Part shown: one piece after another, positions 35,353 through 43,891 of the stretch | How the letters are laid out: the number at the start of each line of letters is the position of its first letter | Numbering within the stretch: position 1 is the first letter of the stretch | NCBI RefSeq assembly: GCF_902374955.1 | Contig: NZ_CABKRX010000050.1 | Coordinates: 8,693 to 72,692 of the forward strand | Length of the DNA stretch: 64,000 nucleotides | DNA from: Bacillus massilioanorexius | GTDB taxonomy: Bacteria; Bacillota; Bacilli; Bacillales; DSM-1321 | Direction of reading: 5' to 3' | The notes under the pieces: model-generated | Seen by the model: only the letters and a program-made list of their open reading frames with translations | What the model was told of the DNA's origin: nothing | The model's database searches: none | Position numbers and translations under genes: made by a program

Positions 35353-36555
35353 TTACGCAAATACTTTTTTAATCTTTTCAATCGCCCAATCAAGATCCTC
35401 TTTTGAAATAATAAGAGGGGGTGCAAAGCGAATTACAGTATCGTGTGTTTCTTTACATAAAAGTCCTTCATCTTTTAATTGTTCGCAATAAGGACGAGCC
35501 TCTTCAGTTAACTCCATACCAATGAATAATCCACGTCCACGTACTTCTTTAATAATTGGATTTTTAATTTCAGAAAGTTTTGCTTTGAAATATTCACCAA
35601 GCTCAAGTGATCTATTTACAAGCTCTTCTTCTTCAATTACTTCTAAGGATGCAATTGAGACAGCGCAAGCAAGTGGATTCCCCCCAAAAGTAGAACCATG
35701 TGAACCAGGATTAAAGACATTTAAGATATCTTTATTAGCCACTACACATGAAATTGGGAATACACCACCGCCTAATGCTTTACCAAGAATTAAGATATCT
35801 GGATTCACATCTTCCCATTGATAAGCAAATAGTTTACCTGTTCTAGCTAAACCAGTTTGTATTTCATCTGCTATAAATAACAAATTATTTTCTTTACATA
35901 GAGCACCTGCTGCTTTCAGGAACCCTTCAGGTGGAATAACAATTCCCGCTTCTCCTTGAATTGGTTCAATTAGAAATGCTGCTGTATTTGGTGTAATTGC
36001 TGCCTTTAGCGCTTCTAAATCTCCATAAGGAATTAATTTAATTCCAGGTAACATTGGTCCAAAGCCACGTTTGTATTCTGCTTCCGATGAAAGTGAAACA
36101 GCTGTCATTGTACGGCCATGAAAATTCCCTGTACATGCAATGATTTCTGCTTGATTTTCTGCCACGCCTTTTACATCATAAGCCCAACGTCTAGCCGCCT
36201 TTACAGCCGTTTCTACCGCTTCTGCACCAGTATTCATAGGTAAAACCATATCTTTATTTGTTAAAGAGCTTACTTTTTCATACCATGGTCCAAGTTGATC
36301 ACTATGAAATGCTCGAGATGTCAAAGTTACACGATCCGCTTGATCTTTTAATGCTTGAATAATTTTAGGATGACGGTGACCTTGGTTTACAGCTGAGTAT
36401 GCACTAAGCATATCAATATATTTATTCCCTTCAGGAGATTTTACCCACACTCCTTCTGCTTCAGAAATAACGATTGGTAGTGGATGATAGTTGTGCGCAC
36501 CAAATTCTTCCGTTTGTTTAATAATTTTTTCAGATACATTTACAGTTGTTGCCAT
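35353..36555 (-). CDS. rocD: Ornithine aminotransferase RocD
   Basis: A 400-residue class III PLP aminotransferase that transfers the delta-amino group of ornithine to 2-oxoglutarate, giving glutamate semialdehyde. Visible: MLSAYSAVNQGHRHPKI, NTGAEAVETAVKAARRWAY, FHGRTMTAVSLS, FIADEIQTGLARTGK, and the PLP lysine in DILILGKALGGGVFPIS; GSHGSTFGGNPLACAV follows. Length equals B. subtilis RocD (401). Start ATG 36555 after GGAGGAAATAAT. It follows brnQ by 66 nt and is on the same strand. No sigma-54 promoter was found immediately upstream; transcription may come from the brnQ promoter. Confidence 0.95.
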   Translation of the reverse strand: MATTVNVSEKIIKQTEEFGAHNYHPLPIVISEAEGVWVKSPEGNKYIDMLSAYSAVNQGHRHPKIIQALKDQADRVTLTSRAFHSDQLGPWYEKVSSLTNKDMVLPMNTGAEAVETAVKAARRWAYDVKGVAENQAEIIACTGNFHGRTMTAVSLSSEAEYKRGFGPMLPGIKLIPYGDLEALKAAITPNTAAFLIEPIQGEAGIVIPPEGFLKAAGALCKENNLLFIADEIQTGLARTGKLFAYQWEDVNPDILILGKALGGGVFPISCVVANKDILNVFNPGSHGSTFGGNPLACAVSIASLEVIEEEELVNRSLELGEYFKAKLSEIKNPIIKEVRGRGLFIGMELTEEARPYCEQLKDEGLLCKETHDTVIRFAPPLIISKEDLDWAIEKIKKVFA

Positions 36556-36620
36556 ATTATTTCCTCCTAAATGATTATTCCTTATTTTTATATTATTTTA
36601 ATATTCTATCTTTTTAGCTG

Positions 36621-37967
36621 TTAATCGATGTCAGTACTATCGATTATCACTTCTTGATTTTGATTATTAGATGTAAATTTATATATGATGGCTCCTATGA
36701 TAAACCCTACAATAGCTGGGACAAGCCATGCAAATCCATTGGGACTAAAAGGTAGATTGGCAATGAATGCATCCATTAAAGAGATTTTCAAACCAAGAGA
36801 CATTACTGTTTCAGATAAGCTAATAATAAAAGTTAATAGAATTGCTCCTCTATAAGCTCCTGGATTCGGGATATATTTGCGAAATACACCTAAAAATACC
36901 AAGACGATGGCTACAGGATATAGTGCCAAGAAAATTGGCATTGCATAATCCACAATTTTTTCAACTCCAATAGATCCAATAGCAATTCCTGCAAGACAAA
37001 CGACTAACGCCCATATGCGATATGAAATTTTGTTTTTAGTAAGATCATTCAAAAATTCAGCCGTAACAACTGTTACACCTATTGTAGACGTTAAACAAGC
37101 TAATGCTATTGCAACTGAAAGAGCAATTGTACCGAATTGTCCTAAAAGCATACGTACAATTTGTGCAACAAGTGCTGTACTATCAATATTATCAGGAAAA
37201 ATCCCACTGCCAGCTGCACCGATAAAAAGCAAACCGCCATAAATGATAAGTAAACCAAGTCCAGCTATAAATGTACCAATTAATGCGATTTTTCTCATTT
37301 GAGTACCTTTGTAACCATATGCTTTAATCGCTGCGATAAATATGGGGGCACAGAATATTCCTGTTACTACATCACCAGTCTGGTATGCATTTATAAATGC
37401 ATTGGAGAAGGGATTCGATAGAGTTGTCTTTATAGGTTCTCCTATAGGAGAAAAAATTCCTTTACCTACAATAAATAATAGAATAATTACTAGTAGAGGT
37501 GTAAGGATTTTGCCAATTTTTTCGATAACATTTGATTGATCCATAGAAAAATAATAGCTTATAGCGAAAAAGACAACAATCGTCACGATAGATGGGACCT
37601 GTGGAAATAATGTGTGAATTCCTAATTCATGCGTCGTCGCTCCCATTCTAGGAATGGTGACAAACATACCTATTCCCACCATAAGAAAAAGATTAAAAAC
37701 CTTATAAAACCACGGACTAATAGGTCTTGTTAAATCCTCGAATTTACCTCCAGCATTTTAAATAGCAATTACTGCTAATAAGGGTAGAACAATACCTGTC
37801 GTACAAAATCCAATCAACGCTGATATCCAATTCGTTCCAGACACATGACCAATGGACGGAGGAAAAATTAAGTTTCCTGCGCCAAAGAATATAGCGAAAA
37901 GAGCGAAACCTACAATTAAGCTATGTTGTATTGTTTTGTTCAAATCATCTTCTTTCCCTTCATTCAA
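36621..37967 (-). pseudogene. brnQ: Branched-chain amino acid carrier BrnQ with in-frame nonsense codon
   Basis: A LIVCS-family carrier interrupted by one stop. The N-terminal frame (from TTG 37967 or 37943) reads SLIVGFALFAIFFGAGNLIF ... GIVLPLLAVIAI and meets TAA at 37758-37760. The same frame continues directly as NAGGKFEDLTRPISPWFYK-VFNLFLMVGIGMFVTIPRMG to the stop at 36621, so no base is lost or gained: a single substitution explains it. Intact length would be about 440 residues with 12 spans. The internal ATG at 37682 gave the appearance of a 353-residue gene but lacks the first two spans. The C-terminal rest is fully conserved, so the mutation is recent or a sequence error. Confidence 0.88.
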
Positions 37968-38067
37968 TCTAAACCTTTGCTAAAACTACATGTAAAATAA
38001 ATTAAATCGTACTGCCTAAATGAGAAGAAATTATTCTTCTAGATTTTCCTATATCGTTAATAAAACC

Positions 38068-38090
38068 AGGAGGAAATCAATATTCCTCCT
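38068..38090. repeat. Hairpin upstream of brnQ
   Basis: AGGAGGAA-ATCAATA-TTCCTCCT lies about 100 bp upstream of brnQ, with TTTTTT on the plus side. It could be an attenuator or a bidirectional terminator remnant. Confidence 0.5.
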
Positions 38091-38480
38091 ATTTTTTCAC
38101 TGAAATTAGAAGTTTGTTTTTCTAGCTCCAATTCCATTTCTACACTTCATATATTTGCAATACTTGCATCCTTCGAAACGTAGCTGGTAAAAGGTAGTCG
38201 TTTTCGCAAAGATGATTGAATAACAAACTTAAACGTTTGTACTTCGCTATTTCTATTCTTTTTATCTCTTTGGAGATCAAATGGAACCTTAGCAAAATAA
38301 TTGTGAAGTATATTTATACTTTCTATATCCCGTTCAAACTGGCGCTAAGACTCCCACTTCAAAACGAAGAGGAAACATAGTTATTTAAGTGGGAGACAAG
38401 TGCTAGTAAGAACCCAATTGGTTCAACTAATGAATGGTGGAGGATGAAGAAAAATCCCCACCATTCAAAGTTTCACTTTA
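38091..38480. other. Intergenic region between rocA and brnQ with two more hairpins
   Basis: CTCCCACTT/AAGTGGGAG (38351-38359 with 38387-38395) and AATGGTGG/CCACCATT (38433-38465) are seen; the second probably ends rocA. The 38330-38430 stretch (GCGCTAAGACTCCCACTTC ... AAGTGGGAG) recalls the ends of IS200/IS605-type elements, but no transposase is present. No gene is seen. Confidence 0.4.
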
Positions 38481-40028
38481 TTAGAATGTTTCAGCAATCG
38501 TTTTACCTTGCATATGAAGAAGTAAATAATCTGGGCTTCCTGCTTTGGAATCTGTTCCAGACATATTAAAGCCCCCAAAAGGTTGATATCCCACTATAGC
38601 TCCAGTGCATCCTCTATTAATATATAGATTACCTACATGGAACTCTTTTCTCGCACGTTCAATATGTTGACGATTATTTGAAATAATTGCTCCAGTTAAG
38701 CCATAATCTGTGTTATTCGCAATTTCCAGCATATGATCAAAATCATTTGCTTTACAGAAAGCTACAACTGGTCCAAAAATCTCTTCCTGCATGAGGCGGT
38801 CTTTTTCTTTTACATCTGCAATAATAGTTGGCTCAATGAAATAACCTTTTTCATTATTTCCTACTCCACCAGTCATAAGGCGGCCTTCTGATTTTCCAAT
38901 TTCAATATAGCTCATAATTTTTTGATAAGCCTTTTCATCTATAACAGGTCCCATATACGTATCCGCCTCTTCAGGACTACCCATTTTTAATGTTTTTGTT
39001 AGTGCTACAGCTCTTTCCAGTACTTCATCATATACATCTTGATGAATAACTGCACGAGAACCAGCGGAGCATTTTTGACCTGAGAAGCCAAAAGCTGAAT
39101 AAACAATGGATGGAACTGCGATATCTAAATCCGCATCTTTATCAACGATAATCGTATCTTTACCACCCATCTCTGCGATAACACGTTTCAACCAAATTTG
39201 GCCATCTTGTACTTTTGAAGCACGTTCATAAATACGACAGCCAACTGCACGAGAACCAGTGAATGATACAAAACGAGTTTTTGGATGTTCAACTAAATAA
39301 TCTCCAATTTCAGCTCCACTACCTGAAATATAGTTCAATACACCAGCAGGAAGACCTGCTTCTTCCATCACTTCAACAAATTTAGCTGCGACAACTGGTG
39401 CTGTTTCTGCCGGCTTCAATAAAACGGTATTTCCAGTAACAATTGCTGCGACAACTGTTCCAGCCATAATAGCTAATGGAAAGTTAAATGGTGAAATAAC
39501 AATACCTACCCCAAGAGGAATGTAATTATATTCATTATGTTCCCCTTCACGACTTTTAACAGCAGAACCAGTTTTCAATTCAATCATTTGTCGTGCATAA
39601 AATTCAAGAAAATCAATCGCTTCTGCAGTATCAGCATCTGCTTCTTTCCAAGGCTTAGCAGTTTCTTTTACTAGCCAGCTTGAAAATTCATGTTTTCTGC
39701 GTCTTAAAATAGCTGCTGCACGAAATAGTACGCTTGAACGTAGCTCAGGATCTGTCATTTTCCATGATTCAAATGCTTTTAAAGCAGATTGCATAGCTTT
39801 TTCTGCCAGTTCTTTATCTGCCATCGATACTGTTCCAATTACTTCATCTTTTTGAGCTGGATTTATAGAACTTGTTTTAACGTCTGATACAACTCGCTCT
39901 CCATTAATAACAAGTGGATATTCTTTTCCAAGCTGTTTATTTACATAAGCTAACGCTTCCAAAAAAGCTTGCTTATTCTCTTTAATCGCAAAATTTGTAA
40001 ACGGTTCATGTGTATAAGTAGTAACCAT
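38481..40028 (-). CDS. rocA: 1-pyrroline-5-carboxylate dehydrogenase RocA
   Basis: A 515-residue aldehyde dehydrogenase that oxidises P5C/glutamate semialdehyde to glutamate. The catalytic cysteine is in FGFSGQKCSAGSRAV, the general-base glutamate in VIAEMGGKDTIIVD, and the NAD site in VSFTGSRAVG. Length matches B. subtilis RocA (515). The frame extends to 40085, but ATG 40028 follows GGAGGGATATTA and gives the familiar MVTTYTHEPFTNF N-terminus. A sigma-54 promoter lies at 40073-40090, divergent from rocR. With RocD upstream in the pathway and RocG downstream, it completes ornithine breakdown. Confidence 0.96.
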   Translation of the reverse strand: MVTTYTHEPFTNFAIKENKQAFLEALAYVNKQLGKEYPLVINGERVVSDVKTSSINPAQKDEVIGTVSMADKELAEKAMQSALKAFESWKMTDPELRSSVLFRAAAILRRRKHEFSSWLVKETAKPWKEADADTAEAIDFLEFYARQMIELKTGSAVKSREGEHNEYNYIPLGVGIVISPFNFPLAIMAGTVVAAIVTGNTVLLKPAETAPVVAAKFVEVMEEAGLPAGVLNYISGSGAEIGDYLVEHPKTRFVSFTGSRAVGCRIYERASKVQDGQIWLKRVIAEMGGKDTIIVDKDADLDIAVPSIVYSAFGFSGQKCSAGSRAVIHQDVYDEVLERAVALTKTLKMGSPEEADTYMGPVIDEKAYQKIMSYIEIGKSEGRLMTGGVGNNEKGYFIEPTIIADVKEKDRLMQEEIFGPVVAFCKANDFDHMLEIANNTDYGLTGAIISNNRQHIERARKEFHVGNLYINRGCTGAIVGYQPFGGFNMSGTDSKAGSPDYLLLHMQGKTIAETF

Positions 40029-40072
40029 TAATATCCCTCCAAAACGATATGTATTTAGTCTACTTAACAACT

Positions 40073-40090
40073 TTGCAAGAAACATGCCAA
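40073..40090 (-). promoter_or_regulatory. Sigma-54 (-24/-12) promoter of rocA
   Basis: The minus strand reads TTGGCATGTTTCTTGCAAA, matching TTGGCA-N6-TTGCA with 10 bases between GG and GC. It is 45 nt before the rocA start and shares TTGGCATGTT with the rocG promoter. Confidence 0.85.
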
Positions 40091-40146
40091 CACTAAATAT
40101 ATTGCTATTAATGGATTTTACTATGATTTGATCACTTGAATAGCAA

Positions 40147-40172
40147 AATTTTTTGGCACACCATGCAAAATT
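40147..40172. promoter_or_regulatory. Candidate RocR enhancer upstream of rocA
   Basis: AATTTTTTGGCA and ATGCAAAATT half-sites face each other about 57-80 bp upstream of the -24 element, a usual enhancer distance. The same AATTTT..GCA / TGCAAAA.TT pattern is at 30914-30939 near rocG. Imperfect symmetry. Confidence 0.5.
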
Positions 40173-40334
40173 CTTTTCAGAAAACTCTTTCTATTATATA
40201 GTGTTTAATATTAAAGTAATTTACTTGTTAAGTTCTTGATTCCTAACCGTTTCATTTTGGAACCTATTCTACTATTGGTATTTCTACCCTAGAACCAGTT
40301 TGAATAAGATAAACAACAGAGAGGGATGAATAAA

Positions 40335-41738
40335 TTGAATGAAGATCATCTTTTATATTTAAATTCTTTTTATGAAGAAATCATAGACAAAATTGATATA
40401 GGGATCCATGCGGTTGATGCCGAAGGAAAAACCATCATATACAATCAAAAAATGAGAGAAATGGAATCTATGGATAGCAAAGACGTTTTGCACAAAAATT
40501 TGCTCGATGTTTTTATGTTTCAGGAAAATCAAAATAGCACCCTTGTTCATTCTCTTCAAAATGCAGAAGAAATCATGAATGTTAAACAAACATACTTTAA
40601 TAACAAAGGAACAGAAATCACCACAATGAATAATACCTTTCCATTTATTGTTGATGGAAAAATACAAGGTGCTGTAGAGATCGCTAAAGACATAACCAAA
40701 ATCGAACGACTTATGCGTACTAATAGCATTCGTAAAACAGACACACGTTTTACCTTCGAAAGTATTATCGGGAATAGTGAAGCGATTAAAGAAGTCATTG
40801 AACTATCTAGACGTGCAACTCGTACATCTTCATACGTTTTGATTGTCGGAGAAACAGGAACAGGGAAAGAATTATTTGCACAAAGTATACACAATGGAAG
40901 TGCTCGGTCGTCCTCACCATTCATTTCTCAAAATTGTGCTGCTCTTCCAGACAATCTAATAGAAGGATTGCTTTTTGGTACAACAAAAGGGGCTTTTACA
41001 GGAGCAATTGATAGTGCTGGATTATTTGAACAAGCGGAGGGCGGAACCTTACTGTTAGATGAAATCAACTCCTTAAATATCCATCTACAAGCTAAGCTCC
41101 TAAGAGTACTCCAAGAAAAGAAAGTAAAACGTATTGGCGGTTCAAAAGAAATTCCTATTGATGTACGTGTTATTGCAACAATGAATGAAGATCCAGTCGA
41201 CGCGATAGCCAATCATCACCTTCGAAAGGATTTGTATTATCGTTTAGGGGTTGTAACAGTCTTTATCCCTCCACTTCGTGAAAGATTTGGAGATATTCCA
41301 TTATTAATCGAAAAATTCATTTCCAAATATAATGCTCTGTTTCAAATGAATGTTTTAGGTGTGAAGCAAAACGTTTTACAATCTTTTCAAGACTATCATT
41401 GGCCAGGAAATGTACGAGAACTAGAGCATATTATAGAAGCTTCTATGAACTTACTTCTTGACGAAGAATGGATAGAATTCGAACATCTTCCATTTCATTA
41501 TCGAACAAAATCTACACATAAAGAACAGTCAACAAACTCAATAACTTTTGACCATTTTCTAAATGAAGAAAAAACACATTTAAAAGACCAACTAGAGTTA
41601 TTTGAACTAAAATATATTAAACACTTCTTGAGTAAAAATGACTTCAGTATCACCAAAACAGCGAAACAATTAGGTTTAAGCCGTCAAAGTCTTCAATATC
41701 GAATAAAAAAACTAGGACTACAAGCAAAGGAAGAATAG
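40335..41738 (+). CDS. rocR: RocR, sigma-54-dependent activator of arginine catabolism
   Basis: A 467-residue enhancer-binding protein very similar to B. subtilis RocR. Domains: PAS sensor (about 10-125; IDIGIHAVDAEGKTIIYNQKM), AAA+ domain with Walker A GETGTGKE, the sigma-54 contact loop GAFTGA and Walker B GGTLLLDEIN, and a C-terminal Fis-type HTH (TKTAKQLGLSRQSLQYRIKKLG). In B. subtilis it answers ornithine/citrulline. ATG 40326 directly abuts AGAGGG; TTG 40335, 9 nt away, fits better and matches the RocR N-terminus. Divergent from rocA. Both sigma-54 promoters in the window belong to Roc genes. Confidence 0.95.
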   Translation: MNEDHLLYLNSFYEEIIDKIDIGIHAVDAEGKTIIYNQKMREMESMDSKDVLHKNLLDVFMFQENQNSTLVHSLQNAEEIMNVKQTYFNNKGTEITTMNNTFPFIVDGKIQGAVEIAKDITKIERLMRTNSIRKTDTRFTFESIIGNSEAIKEVIELSRRATRTSSYVLIVGETGTGKELFAQSIHNGSARSSSPFISQNCAALPDNLIEGLLFGTTKGAFTGAIDSAGLFEQAEGGTLLLDEINSLNIHLQAKLLRVLQEKKVKRIGGSKEIPIDVRVIATMNEDPVDAIANHHLRKDLYYRLGVVTVFIPPLRERFGDIPLLIEKFISKYNALFQMNVLGVKQNVLQSFQDYHWPGNVRELEHIIEASMNLLLDEEWIEFEHLPFHYRTKSTHKEQSTNSITFDHFLNEEKTHLKDQLELFELKYIKHFLSKNDFSITKTAKQLGLSRQSLQYRIKKLGLQAKEE

Positions 41739-41800
41739 TTATTCACGCTTCTTTTTTATAATCATGAGCAATAATTGTCCTCTAACAAGGAGTGTTAAAA

Positions 41801-42361
41801 TTGAATCCGGTTTTATTAGATTTTCCAACTGAATTCACTACTGAAAGACTTATCATTCGTATGCCGTTACCCGGTGATGGCCAAGCGGTGCATGATGCCA
41901 TTATTCATTCTCTTCCCGAATTAAAGCAGTGGATGATTTTTGCACAAAAAGAACAGTCACTAGAAGTAATCGAAACGAATGTACGTGAAGCCTATGTGAA
42001 TTTCCTAAAGAGATCTGACTTGCGTTTACATGTTTTTTCTAAAGAAACTGGTGATTTCGTTGCTTCATCTGGTTTACATCGTATCGATTGGTCAATTCCT
42101 AAATTTGAAATTGGCTATTGGATAAATTCCTCCTATTCAGGTAAAGGGTATATGAGCGAAGCTGTTCAAGGTATAACAGATTTTGCTGTAAAAGAGTTAA
42201 AAGCTAAAAGAATAGAAATTCGCTGTGATTCAAAAAACAGTAGAAGTCGTGCTGTCGCAGAAAGATTAGGATATACTCTCGAAGGTATTTTAAGAAACAA
42301 TGCTAAATCTGTAGCAAATAATGATTTAATTGATACTTGTATCTATGCAAAAATTTTTTAG
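41801..42361 (+). CDS. RimJ/RimL-type GNAT acetyltransferase
   Basis: A 186-residue N-acetyltransferase of the GNAT superfamily: FTTERLIIRMPLPGDG at the start, HRIDWSIPKFEIGYWINSSYSGKGYMSEAV (acetyl-CoA binding R/Q-x-x-G-x-G/A as SGKGYMSE) and the IEIRCDSKNSRSRAVAERLGYTLEGILRN ending. This is the ribosomal-protein/serine acetyltransferase-like group; the substrate is unknown. GTG 41792 overlaps AAGGAG, so TTG 41801, 8 nt after it, is used. It lies 60 nt after rocR and may be cotranscribed with it. Confidence 0.88.
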   Translation: MNPVLLDFPTEFTTERLIIRMPLPGDGQAVHDAIIHSLPELKQWMIFAQKEQSLEVIETNVREAYVNFLKRSDLRLHVFSKETGDFVASSGLHRIDWSIPKFEIGYWINSSYSGKGYMSEAVQGITDFAVKELKAKRIEIRCDSKNSRSRAVAERLGYTLEGILRNNAKSVANNDLIDTCIYAKIF

Positions 42362-42462
42362 TAAGCCTTTTAAAGTACAGACACAGGATTATTATTTACT
42401 ATTTGCGAATGGAGAACTCTCCTACAAAAAAATAGGCTAATCCAAATCCCCCCCCTGAAACG

Positions 42463-42642
42463 AAGAGGCTGATATGTACTGTTCATTGAAAAAAAATATC
42501 AATGAACAAGCCAAAATACAAAAGAAGTTCACATGATGAAATGTGAACTTTTGTATTTTGACTTTAATTATAGTTACTTTTTATCAAGAGCATCCCGCTC
42601 AACAAGATCCATTATCAGTAATGGACTTTAAAACAGCCTCTT
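42463..42642. repeat. Nested inverted repeats
   Basis: Outer arms AAGAGGCTG (42463-42471) and CAGCCTCTT (42634-42642) enclose three hairpins: GTTCATTGA/TCAATGAAC (42481-42507), CAAAATACAAAAG...CTTTTGTATTTTG (42512-42560) and TCCATTA-TCAG-TAATGGA (42608-42625). The middle one can end the acetyltransferase transcript. The whole looks like a small palindromic element in the gap between convergent genes. Confidence 0.5.
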
Positions 42643-42654
42643 ATTTAATTCCGT

Positions 42655-43239
42655 TCACTTTATACTGGTAATAAGCTGATTCATTCTGTCCTCATCCATT
42701 GGTCCGACGATTTTTTGGGTGATAATTCCTTTTGAATCAAGAATATAACTCGTTGGTATCGAATATACCTTGTACATGTTCCCAACTACTCCCTCTGTAT
42801 CAAGTAGTATAGGAAATGTCAATTGATAATCTTTAACGAATTCATCCACTACATCCAATCCTTTATCCGAGCTTGTTAAATTAACGGCTAGTAAAGTCAC
42901 ATCTTTATTTTGATTTTTTAAATAAAAGTTTTGCATATGAGGCATTTCGGCTTTACACGGTGGACACCATGTAGCCCAAAAATTTAGAATCACTTTTTTT
43001 CCTCGAAAATCGGTTAGCTTTACCTGTTGTCCGTCTAAAGTCTTCAACTCAAAATCTGGTGCCTTAGCTCCTACCTCAAGTGAGCTCTGCTGCTCTATTT
43101 CACTTACCTCTTTAGTATTTGCTTCTTTTTCACTAGAAATCTTTTTCTCACTTTCAACATCCGATGGCTTCCAAATGTTCACAACTATAATAGCAACAGC
43201 AATAATTAAGATTGCTATAGTTAGTAAGTTTTTTTTCAA
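42655..43239 (-). CDS. TlpA/ResA-like membrane-anchored thiol-disulfide oxidoreductase
   Basis: A 194-residue thioredoxin-fold protein: an N-terminal uncleaved anchor (residues 4-22), an acidic linker, then the AhpC/TSA-Redoxin domain with the redox pair C92-P-P-C95 in FWATWCPPCKAEMPHMQ and cis-Pro near IPTSYILDSKG. It acts outside the membrane, receiving electrons from CcdA, to reduce apocytochrome c (ResA), sporulation proteins (StoA) or other thiols. It overlaps the upstream membrane-protein gene by 4 nt (TTGA) and starts at TTG after GGAGGAATC. Whether it is ResA, StoA or a third type cannot be settled here. Confidence 0.9.
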   Translation of the reverse strand: MKKNLLTIAILIIAVAIIVVNIWKPSDVESEKKISSEKEANTKEVSEIEQQSSLEVGAKAPDFELKTLDGQQVKLTDFRGKKVILNFWATWCPPCKAEMPHMQNFYLKNQNKDVTLLAVNLTSSDKGLDVVDEFVKDYQLTFPILLDTEGVVGNMYKVYSIPTSYILDSKGIITQKIVGPMDEDRMNQLITSIK

Positions 43240-43856
43240 GTGAACGATTCCTCCTTATGAAATAACTTTAATAATATAAAAAATACGCCAAATACAAGAA
43301 ACACGATATTCTTCATGACCATAAATCCACCAAATAAGCTGAACAATAACAATTGTATTAACAACAGTAATAGAAACATTTGTGTAGATACTGCTGGGCT
43401 ATACTCACTTTTTCTTATAAATAAAATGGAAACGAAAACGAGTAAAATAACCTGGATTAGCGTAGGTAAAGCTTGCTTTTCAAAAATAGAAAGGCCCATT
43501 TCGTATAACAGAAGAAAAAAGATATAGGAAGGAATGAACTCCTCTTTTATGATTAATCTATTCTTTTTAGTTCGAAACATGATATAGATAGCAACAAAAC
43601 AGAAAGCTAAAATATGTCCTTTTATTCCTCCATTAAAATAAAAGACTGACCAGGGTGCTTCCCAAAAAAGATTAAAGTGGAACAAAAGATAACTTAGTTT
43701 GTATACTCCTATATATATAAAGATACTATTCCAATACCAATCCCCTAGACTCTTTTTTTCTATGACTTTAAAAAGAAACGCTCCAATAAAAAGGGCTAAA
43801 AATGAAGCGAGAATACTCACCTGAATAGTAAATTTGCCAAGTGTAAGATAAGACAA
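43236..43856 (-). CDS. Unknown membrane protein in the ccdA-tlpA operon
   Basis: A 206-residue protein with about seven membrane spans (starting KFTIQVSILASFLALFIGAF, then WNSIFIYIGVYKLSYLLFHF, GHILAFCFVAIYIMF and others). No cysteine pair or named domain is recognised; the general look is distantly like prolipoprotein diacylglyceryl transferase family membrane proteins, but the catalytic residues are not evident. It lies between ccdA (36 nt) and the TlpA-like gene (4-nt overlap), so it most likely works in extracytoplasmic thiol redox. TTG 43856, 7 nt after GGAG, is the start. Confidence 0.75.
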   Translation of the reverse strand: MSYLTLGKFTIQVSILASFLALFIGAFLFKVIEKKSLGDWYWNSIFIYIGVYKLSYLLFHFNLFWEAPWSVFYFNGGIKGHILAFCFVAIYIMFRTKKNRLIIKEEFIPSYIFFLLLYEMGLSIFEKQALPTLIQVILLVFVSILFIRKSEYSPAVSTQMFLLLLLIQLLLFSLFGGFMVMKNIVFLVFGVFFILLKLFHKEESFT

Positions 43857-43891
43857 AATATCTCTCCATTTCTATCAAATGATTAGAATCG

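Noticed and set aside
38150..38185. Possible sigma-54 element upstream of brnQ-rocD
   Set aside because: The GG to GC spacing is 11 and the -24 hexamer is poor, so no promoter is claimed.
38330..38430. Insertion sequence end (IS200/IS605-like)
   Set aside because: Only a hairpin and a faint resemblance; no transposase, no second end and no target duplication can be shown.
40152..40168. Plus-strand TTGGCAC...TGCA resembling a sigma-54 promoter for rocR
   Set aside because: Only 8 bases separate GG and GC; sigma-54 requires 10. It is better read as part of the RocR-binding repeat.
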